From assembly GCA_023450535.1 (NCBI GenBank), contig JAEXGX010000337.1, positions 1 to 19,532 on the forward strand: DNA of 19,532 nt, read 5' to 3'. The translations under genes were made by a program, and so were the position numbers. The notes beneath the pieces are model-generated. The model was not told the DNA's origin and did not search any database. It was given only the letters and a program-made list of their open reading frames with translations. Of the stretch, positions 13,918 through 19,532 are shown in pieces (within the stretch, counting starts at the first letter, position 1; every line of letters begins with the position of its first letter). This stretch comes from Pseudomonadota bacterium. Its GTDB lineage: Bacteria; Desulfobacterota; Desulfovibrionia; Desulfovibrionales; Desulfovibrionaceae.

Positions 13918-16900
13918 CTACCACTCCACAGGGATACGCACCCGCTGTCCGGCCTTGTTGGTAAACAGCACATAACGCTCTGCCCGGCCGAATTCGTACA
14001 GCCTGCGCGTGATGTCCACGTCCGCCTCACAATATGCACCAATGAGATCGATCCGCCCTTCCTTCCACCACTGAAGCGCCTTCAGCCCGTCTGCCGTCTT
14101 GGGCGCGCCCAGCGTAGCTTGGCCGAGATTATCCAACGAGACCCGGTAACTCAGGCGTTTCCTGATCTCCATGAGCAAATCGAGACTGGGCAATTCGTAC
14201 AGATCGAAATCGGCAAAGGGCTGGAGCACTTTGTAGTCAAAACGCAGGCTGTTGAAGCCGATCACTACCCCGGCCCGGCGCATCAGGCCGAGCATGTCGC
14301 CCAATTCCTCCTGACGGAAATGCCGGTAGGCATCCCCATCCCAGAGTACAGCCACGCTCACGCCCATGAGGTCGGCCCTATGCCAGCCGCCCACCTCCGC
14401 CGCCGAGCGCCGCGTCTCCACGTCGAACACCATGACCGGGCCTTCCCGGCGTAGCGTGGAGCGTTGCTCGTCCCGCACGTCCTCTTCCATGCAGGCCGTG
14501 ACGATTTCAAGATGTGGAGCAGCCTTTGCGGACGCCCTCACCTGTGCTTCCGGCACAGGCTGTTCTGTCCTTCGCTGCATGTTCGCTTCCCGCTCCGGTA
14601 TGCGCCGTCCCTCCACGGTAAATATGCCGTCTTCCCGGCCGGGCTCCGCACCCGTTTCCCGAGCGTTTTCCACATGCAGGCTCTTCTCGTCCTCCGGGTC
14701 ATATGCTCCGCCAATCAGGGAAGAAATCAGGAACAAGGCCCCGGCCTTGTCGATCGGGCGGTTCCCGGAACCACATTTCGGGGAATGTGTACAGGATGGA
14801 CACCCCGCTTCACAGGGGCAGGAAGCCAGGGTATCGCGGTCGGCCTCAAACAATTGTTCCAGCAGGGGGAAGGCCCCGCGCGTCAGCCCGGCTCCGCCGG
14901 GCAGGCCGTCGTAGATGAATACGGCGGATGCCCCGAGCTGGGGATGCATGGGCGTGGAAATGCCACCGAGATCATTGCGGTCGGCCAGCACCAGTAACGG
15001 CATCAGGCCAATGGAAACATGCTCCAGAGCGTGGATCGAACCCATAAAATGCAGCAGTTCATCTTCCACCCGGATGCGGAAACGATCGGGGATGACAAAC
15101 CACAACCCCTCGGTCTCAAAGACCTGGGGCGGCAGATCAAGGGGCTGGATGTCCAGCACGCGCAAAGTCCCGTTCAGGCGGCGCTCGTATCCGGTAATAT
15201 GCTCGGTCACGCGCAGGCGGCCCCGCGCCACGGGCGCGGCAAAGGCATGGGAAATTTCATCCACAGAGAGAATTTCCGTGCTCTTGGAACTGCGCACGCG
15301 GGTATGCCATTTGACCTCTTCCGGCACGGCGCGCACACGGCGCGCGCCAAAATCCAGTTCTTTAATTACATAGGATCGTCCCCGGTGCAGGTACACCGCG
15401 CCGGGGTGCGTCTCCCGCAGGGCCTGATGAGCGTCCACACTGCCGATGACCTCACCCGCCGGGTCGACGATCTGAAATGAAGCCCCGCCGCCGCGCAGAT
15501 CTACGTCCCTGTGTGGGCGCTTGCGCGCGGCCAACCAGCTTTCTCCATCCGCACTGCGCAACAGCAGAGTTCTGTTTTCCAGATCCCGCACGGCCCGCTG
15601 TGCGGCCTCGCTCCGGATCAGTTCCTCGCCTGCCCGCAGAGGAGATTCCGCCGCGGCGCACTCCAGGTGGCGGGCCAGAAGCACTTCGTTATCCGGATTG
15701 AGCACGGCCTTTTCCGGCGGACGGCTGAAAAATTCAGCAGGGTGATGGATGAAAAACTGATCCAGCGCATCCTCTCCGGCCAGCAGAATCACGGCGGAGT
15801 CCTGCCCCTTGCGGCCCACACGTCCCCCGCGCTGAAGCGTGGACATGATGGTGCCCGGATAGCCGACCAGAATGCACAAATCCAGATTGCCGATATCGAT
15901 GCCCAGCTCCAGCGCGCTGGTACTGACCACGGCCAGCAGATCGCCCGAAGCCATACGGGATTCGATCTCCCGCCGCTCCTCGGGCAAAAAACCCGCGCGG
16001 TAGGCGCTGATGCGGGAACTCCAGCGTCCGGCCCGATTGCCCGCCCACATCCCGACAAGCTCGGTCATGCGGCGCGAACGGCAATACACAATGGTGCGCA
16101 GATTGCGAGCCAGAGCGGCCTGGAGAAGCTGAATGGCGGCGGAAGCGGGGCTCTCCTCCGGATCGATGAACACAACATGCCGTTTGCCCTGCGGTGCGCC
16201 GGATTCGGTGACGGCATGCACGGGCCGCCCGGTCAGGGCCGTTCCCAGCTCCTCCGGATTACCCACCGTGGCTGTACACAAAATATGAACGGGCCGGGCA
16301 TTGTAACGCGCGCAGATACGATCGAGGCGGCGCAGGAGCAGGGCCATATGACTGCCCAGCACCCCCCTGTAGCTGTGCGCCTCATCAATGACCACAAAGG
16401 CCAGCGACGCGAGAAAGGTGGTCCAGTTCGCGTGATGGGGAAGAACAGCGAGGTGCAGCATCTCCGGATTGGTGATCAGCGCCGTGGGAGGAGTATTACG
16501 GATTTTGCGCCGGAAGTGATCGCTCACGTCGCCGTCGTAGAGCGCGGCGCGCGGGCGGGCATCCTCCGGCCAGGGCAGGCAGAGGCGCTCGAAGGCGGCC
16601 TTTTGATCCTGGGCCAGAGCCTTGAGGGGGAAAATATACAAGGCGCGGGCGTCCGGGTCCTGCGCAAAGCGTTCCAGCACGGGAAGATTATACACCAGAG
16701 TCTTGCCGCTGGCCGTGGGCGTGGTAACGATGACGTCCCGGCCCGCCCGGATATAGTCCGTGGCCTCGGCCTGATGCGCGTACAAGCGGATTTCGGCCCG
16801 TTCAAGCAACATTTGCGCCGCGCGCGACCAAGGCCGCCTGTTTTCGGCGTAAACGGCATCCCGTCCCTCCAGCGTGCGGCGTCCCGTAATCTGGCGGGCA

Positions 16901-16956
16901 AACGTTTTGTTGGCGAACAGGGCCTTGAGGTAATCGGCAACGCTCTCTTCCGGCAT
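13918..16956 (-). CDS. DEAD/DEAH-box helicase (YprA/MrfA-like, DUF1998) fused to a DEDDy 3'-5' exonuclease
   Basis: A protein of about 1012 residues from ATG 16956 (MPEESVADYL). The helicase core has TPTASGKT (79-86), DEAH (191-194), CTAT (227-230), ALELGIDIG (348-356) and QRGGRVGRKGQD (375-386). A DUF1998-type region follows with YDGLPGGAGLTRG (~682-694) and a zinc-binding set Cys713, 715, 719, 722, 728. After a linker (~760-835) comes an RNase H-like exonuclease: FDVET (Asp845, Glu847), FNSLRFDYK (Asp907) and Y975-x3-D979, the DEDDy pattern. Helicases of this kind (B. subtilis MrfA) act in DNA repair; the fused nuclease suggests coupled unwinding and resection. The frame stays open upstream to 17181, but that part crosses the repeat at 17011-17157 and is unlikely to be coding. 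No strong ribosome site precedes ATG 16956, so the start is uncertain. Confidence 0.9.
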   Translation of the reverse strand: MPEESVADYLKALFANKTFARQITGRRTLEGRDAVYAENRRPWSRAAQMLLERAEIRLYAHQAEATDYIRAGRDVIVTTPTASGKTLVYNLPVLERFAQDPDARALYIFPLKALAQDQKAAFERLCLPWPEDARPRAALYDGDVSDHFRRKIRNTPPTALITNPEMLHLAVLPHHANWTTFLASLAFVVIDEAHSYRGVLGSHMALLLRRLDRICARYNARPVHILCTATVGNPEELGTALTGRPVHAVTESGAPQGKRHVVFIDPEESPASAAIQLLQAALARNLRTIVYCRSRRMTELVGMWAGNRAGRWSSRISAYRAGFLPEERREIESRMASGDLLAVVSTSALELGIDIGNLDLCILVGYPGTIMSTLQRGGRVGRKGQDSAVILLAGEDALDQFFIHHPAEFFSRPPEKAVLNPDNEVLLARHLECAAAESPLRAGEELIRSEAAQRAVRDLENRTLLLRSADGESWLAARKRPHRDVDLRGGGASFQIVDPAGEVIGSVDAHQALRETHPGAVYLHRGRSYVIKELDFGARRVRAVPEEVKWHTRVRSSKSTEILSVDEISHAFAAPVARGRLRVTEHITGYERRLNGTLRVLDIQPLDLPPQVFETEGLWFVIPDRFRIRVEDELLHFMGSIHALEHVSIGLMPLLVLADRNDLGGISTPMHPQLGASAVFIYDGLPGGAGLTRGAFPLLEQLFEADRDTLASCPCEAGCPSCTHSPKCGSGNRPIDKAGALFLISSLIGGAYDPEDEKSLHVENARETGAEPGREDGIFTVEGRRIPEREANMQRRTEQPVPEAQVRASAKAAPHLEIVTACMEEDVRDEQRSTLRREGPVMVFDVETRRSAAEVGGWHRADLMGVSVAVLWDGDAYRHFRQEELGDMLGLMRRAGVVIGFNSLRFDYKVLQPFADFDLYELPSLDLLMEIRKRLSYRVSLDNLGQATLGAPKTADGLKALQWWKEGRIDLIGAYCEADVDITRRLYEFGRAERYVLFTNKAGQRVRIPVEW

Positions 16957-16987
16957 GGGAAAAACATACCCGAGCCGGAGATTCTTG

Positions 16988-17009
16988 CAAGAGGCATTCC
17001 ATGCCTCCC
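16988..17009. repeat. 22-base direct repeat, left member
   Basis: CAAGAGGCATTCCATGCC followed by TCCC recurs at 17157-17178 with one difference. The pair exactly brackets the structured repeat at 17011-17157. This member also forms a hairpin GAGGCAT-TCC-ATGCCTC. Confidence 0.6.
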
Positions 17010-17010
17010 G

Positions 17011-17157
17011 GAATGATGACAAACCCCGCTTTGCGGAGTTTGCGCCGTCTAAGCCGCAAAGCGGCTTCACGGAAAGCACGAAAATCGCTCCTTTAACGGC
17101 GCGGCCAAGCCGCGACCTACTCGCAATTTTCGGGACTGCTGCTTTATCAGCAGCCTC
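17011..17157. repeat. Structured ~147-base dispersed repeat, copy A
   Basis: It begins GAATGATGACAAACCCCGCT and ends TTTATCAGCAGCCTC, as does copy B at 18236-18383 in the same orientation. It contains AAGCCGC-AAA-GCGGCTT, CGCGGC-CAA-GCCGCG and GCTGCT...AGCAGC hairpins, and an outer pairing CGAAAAT/ATTTTCG that encloses the middle hairpin. It lies between the divergent helicase and rhodanese-YceI genes. It could be a small non-autonomous mobile element or a structured RNA. Confidence 0.7.
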
Positions 17158-17178
17158 AAGAGGCATTCCATGCCCCCC
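17157..17178. repeat. 22-base direct repeat, right member
   Basis: CAAGAGGCATTCCATGCC followed by CCCC, matching 16988-17009 with one change. It starts on the last base of repeat copy A, so the unit looks bracketed as if by a target-site duplication or a tandem repeat. Confidence 0.55.
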
Positions 17179-17261
17179 CACTCTATCATTGCATGCTCAT
17201 GCGGCGCGGGTGATGTTCAGTCAGTAGTCTTTCTACCGTTCTTTTTGTCCCAGGAGCCGCC

Positions 17262-18236
17262 ATGATCTCACTCTCATACGATGCCAAACGCCGTCCGCAC
17301 AGACTCGCCATACTGGAGGAAGTGAAAAGCTTTCTCTTTGAATATCCCAACGGCCTGCTCCTCAATGTTCTTCCTTCCGAACATCACTCAAGGATGCACA
17401 TCCCCGGTTCGTGTCAGGCCTGCGTATTTGATGTCACCTTTCCAGAACAGATGGAAAAATTGGCTCCAGACCCTGAAACGCCGATTATGGTCTACGGCGC
17501 GGGAGGGTCGCTGGATGCCGCTGTGGCCACGGCGAAACTGCTGGGCCTGGGATACCGCAACGTACGCATGTGGCCGGGAGGCCTGAAAACATGGCGTATG
17601 GCCGGATTTCCGCTGAGAGGCGAGAATCCGTCCTCTCCGCTGGAGGATCGCTTTCCCCCGTTGAGCGGCGAGTATACACTTCAGGCACTGGACGGAGATA
17701 TCCGCTGGACGGGCCGCAACGCCCATTCCACCCATTACGGCCATCTGTTCTTCAAATCCGGTTCCCTGTATTTCCAAAACGGACGAAATGGAACGGAAGG
17801 CTCGGGGGAAATCATCGCAGACATGGGCAGTATCGCGGACGAAGACCTTGCAGGCAGCCCGTGGCAGCGTGTTCTGCTGGCCCATCTGGCCTCGGAAGAT
17901 TTTTTCCACAGCACGCTGTATCCGGAAGCGCGTCTGCGCATTTCCCGCCTTTTCCCCCTGCCCGACAGTCTGCGCCGGGAAAACTCCGGGCGGCCCGATC
18001 ATTTGATCCAGGGTGAAGCCGTCATCAGAGGCCGCGCGGAACGGATAGATATTCCCGCCATACTCCGCCGGAGCACAGATGGTTTCACCCTCACCCTGCG
18101 CGCCGACCTCGATCGTACCCGCTGGGGAGTGCTTTACGGTTCGGCAAAATTCTTCCGTTGCCTCGGCAAGCACAAGGTGGACGACATCATCAGCCTTGAA
18201 GCCCGGTTGGTCTTTAAAAAGGGGGAAGGTGTCTAG
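17262..18236 (+). CDS. Rhodanese-like domain / YceI domain fusion protein
   Basis: The protein has 324 residues from ATG 17262, with CAGGAG six bases before it. Residues ~10-120 form a rhodanese-like domain (FEYPNGLLLNVLPSEHHSRMHIPGS, then LGLGYRNVRMWPGGLKTWRMAGFPL). The active-site loop reads PIMVYGAGGSLDAA, with Gly79 where the catalytic Cys is expected, so it should not be a sulfurtransferase. Residues ~135-320 resemble a YceI-like lipocalin fold (GEYTLQALDGDIRWTGRNAHSTHYG, LASEDFFHSTLYPEARLRIS), known to bind isoprenoid or amphiphilic ligands. No signal peptide is seen, so it is cytoplasmic, unlike many YceI proteins. Copies of the structured repeat lie on both sides. Its function is unknown. 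Confidence 0.8.
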   Translation: MISLSYDAKRRPHRLAILEEVKSFLFEYPNGLLLNVLPSEHHSRMHIPGSCQACVFDVTFPEQMEKLAPDPETPIMVYGAGGSLDAAVATAKLLGLGYRNVRMWPGGLKTWRMAGFPLRGENPSSPLEDRFPPLSGEYTLQALDGDIRWTGRNAHSTHYGHLFFKSGSLYFQNGRNGTEGSGEIIADMGSIADEDLAGSPWQRVLLAHLASEDFFHSTLYPEARLRISRLFPLPDSLRRENSGRPDHLIQGEAVIRGRAERIDIPAILRRSTDGFTLTLRADLDRTRWGVLYGSAKFFRCLGKHKVDDIISLEARLVFKKGEGV

Positions 18237-18383
18237 AATGATGACAAACCCCGCTTCACGGAGTTTGCGCCGTCTAAGCCGCAAAGCGACTTGAAGGAAA
18301 ATCATAAAAATCAGTCAATTATGGCACGGCAAAGCCGCGACCTGCTTCTGATTTCTGGTGCTGCTGACTTTATCAGCAGCCTC
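18236..18383. repeat. Structured ~147-base dispersed repeat, copy B
   Basis: Same orientation and ends as copy A (17011-17157). Conserved parts include GAATGATGACAAACCCCGCTT, GAGTTTGCGCCGTCTAAGCC, AAGCCGCGACCT and TTTATCAGCAGCCTC. Here the outer pairing is AAATCAG/CTGATTT and the last hairpin is GCTGCTGA...TCAGCAGC, a longer stem than in copy A. It overlaps the final base of the rhodanese-YceI stop codon and lies between that gene and the convergent glucokinase gene. A GGTGTC occurs on both sides (18228-18233 and 18384-18389). Confidence 0.7.
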
Positions 18384-18447
18384 GGTGTCCAGGCTGTTTA
18401 ACTTCGGAATTGTACAGGCCGGGACATGATGTTCCGGCCCGCAGGAT

Positions 18448-19446
18448 TCACGCCCCCGCTCGCAACCCAAGCCCGGCCAGCGCCGCCCCCCACAATCCGC
18501 TACTCTGATCCGCGTTGAGCCATATCCGCACGCTTTCCAGCCGGGCGCGGTGCTGGCCGGGAACATCGCAGAACTCTTCCCTGAACACAGGATGGCGTAC
18601 CAGGAGCGGGCAACGAGAAACCAGACCGCCGGTAATGACCAAGTCAGAGGGCAGACAGATCAGAGCCAGATGACGGCAGACCCGCCCGTAAAAACGGGCA
18701 AACCGGCAACAGGTAACCGAATCCGCAAAGCCCGGTTCCTCCGTAATCCGGGCCGGTTCCTGCGCGCGCCCGGTCAAAAATTCGTGCAACAGGGCCAGCC
18801 CGGGGCCGGTGACAATGTCATCACCCCGTGCGTAGCTCAAGCCCTTGCGGGCCGCAGAAAAATCTCCGAAAGCCCGTTCCTCCCTATCCACAAAGGCGAA
18901 CGCCGCATGCCCGCCTTCAGACGCCAGTACGCGTACACCGCCAGGCGCCGAAACGTCTGGCACAAGTACCGCCATGCCCAAACCTGTTCCCGCTCCGATC
19001 ACCGCACAGGGCGAAGGACAAGCGGAAAGCGGGAAGCGAAAACCATTCTCTTCGGGAACAGGCGATACCCCGCCCAAAAGCGACGCCCCGGCCATGACCG
19101 GAGTCAGACAGGCCAGAGCCTGCGCCTCGAAATCATTGATTAACACCGTCTGTATGCCGGGCGCGCGTCGCCGCAGTTCCGCCGCGTCCACAATAAAGGG
19201 CAGATTGGTCAGTTGGATGGAATCCGCGTCGTGCACCGGCCCGGCCACAGCAAGCACCGCCGCGTCAGCCCGCTCCGGCGCAAGTTCCGTATGGCTCGCG
19301 GCCAGCCGGTCGAGCAGTTTTCCGAAATCAGACGCCGCGCTGGGCATACGGGCTTCGGCCACACAGCGCAGAGAGGCCGGCTCCTCCGCCTCAAACAGGC
19401 CGAAACGACTGTAGGTGCCACCGATATCCGCCGCAAAGATACGCAT
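18448..19446 (-). CDS. glk: Glucokinase (Glk family)
   Basis: The protein has 332 residues from ATG 19446 and phosphorylates glucose with ATP to glucose 6-phosphate in the cytoplasm. It has the phosphate-binding DIGGTYSRFG (7-16), the LINDFEAQALA segment with the catalytic Asp, VIGAGTGLGMAVL, the sugar-binding EGGHAAFAF, and the C-terminal VITGGLVSR. These are Glk (PF02685) rather than ROK features, since the CxCGxxGC zinc motif is absent. GGGAGAACC precedes ATG 19446. The frame extends upstream to ATG 19506, which also has GGAG nearby, so a 20-residue longer form cannot be excluded, but the family begins at MRIFAADIGGT. Confidence 0.92.
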   Translation of the reverse strand: MRIFAADIGGTYSRFGLFEAEEPASLRCVAEARMPSAASDFGKLLDRLAASHTELAPERADAAVLAVAGPVHDADSIQLTNLPFIVDAAELRRRAPGIQTVLINDFEAQALACLTPVMAGASLLGGVSPVPEENGFRFPLSACPSPCAVIGAGTGLGMAVLVPDVSAPGGVRVLASEGGHAAFAFVDREERAFGDFSAARKGLSYARGDDIVTGPGLALLHEFLTGRAQEPARITEEPGFADSVTCCRFARFYGRVCRHLALICLPSDLVITGGLVSRCPLLVRHPVFREEFCDVPGQHRARLESVRIWLNADQSSGLWGAALAGLGLRAGA

Positions 19447-19532
19447 GGTTCTCCCTATTTGGCTGTGCTGATATTTACGGTTGACGTAGCAATCCGGGGC
19501 CATCATCTCCGCTCCCGACGCAGTTAAACCTC

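Noticed and set aside
15511..17016. Plus-strand 501-codon frame opposite the helicase
   Set aside because: It is low in recognisable motifs and antisense to the conserved helicase core; it is explained by GC-rich codon use.
16957..17181. Upstream in-frame extension of the helicase by 75 codons
   Set aside because: It crosses the structured repeat and the 22-base direct repeats, has no family similarity, and conserved helicase sequence begins after ATG 16956.
17011..18383. The repeats as a CRISPR array
   Set aside because: There are only two units, about 1.2 kb apart and about 147 bases long, with no regular short repeat-spacer pattern.

Overview
The window is about 19.5 kb of mostly GC-rich bacterial DNA. 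Gene content suggests a Gram-negative anaerobe, most likely a Desulfovibrionaceae-type bacterium (Desulfovibrio/Bilophila-like): several Tat-exported redox proteins, C_GCAxxG_C_C proteins, DUF362, an iron-sulfur flavoprotein, a helicase-exonuclease fusion and a Glk-type glucokinase. This assignment is inference from content; there is no rRNA or other phylogenetic marker. No tRNA, rRNA or CRISPR array was seen.

Layout. Positions 1-1750 are a decayed accessory junction. They hold a short divergent copy of the 3' end of the helicase gene found at 13.9 kb, an AT-rich stretch with a palindromic operator-like site, and an AT-rich winged-helix gene broken by one in-frame TAA. Positions 1748-3093 are an IS200/IS605-type (IS1341 group) element whose tnpB carries an early frameshift but keeps its RuvC and zinc-finger half. 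Positions 3220-4879 (minus strand) are an SDR dehydrogenase and an AraC-family regulator.

Positions 5073-12178 (plus strand) are the main system: a Tat-exported C_GCAxxG_C_C protein, a cytoplasmic iron-type alcohol dehydrogenase, a cytoplasmic C_GCAxxG_C_C protein, a second iron-type alcohol dehydrogenase with a Tat signal, a Tat-exported DUF362 protein, an iron-sulfur flavoprotein, a secreted rhodanese, a hexapeptide acetyltransferase, the stub of an aldo/keto reductase, and a third (Tat) C_GCAxxG_C_C protein. A YbjJ-like MFS transporter follows at 12383-13555. A block of 55 bases with the same spacing of conserved elements lies upstream of both halves of the cluster (4924-4978 and 8770-8824) and is a strong candidate for the common promoter/operator of the divergent AraC regulator.

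The right end (13.9-19.5 kb) looks like resident genes: a roughly 1012-residue DEAD/DEAH helicase-DEDDy exonuclease fusion, a rhodanese-YceI fusion lacking the rhodanese cysteine, and glucokinase. Two copies of a roughly 147-base, hairpin-rich repeat flank the rhodanese-YceI gene.

How it may work (inference): AraC, Fe-ADH and aldo/keto reductase resemble in concept the E. coli yqhC-yqhD-dkgA aldehyde-defence arrangement. Here it is extended into the periplasm by Tat-exported members, including a dehydrogenase of a family normally dependent on cytoplasmic NAD(P)H. The substrate cannot be told from the sequence.
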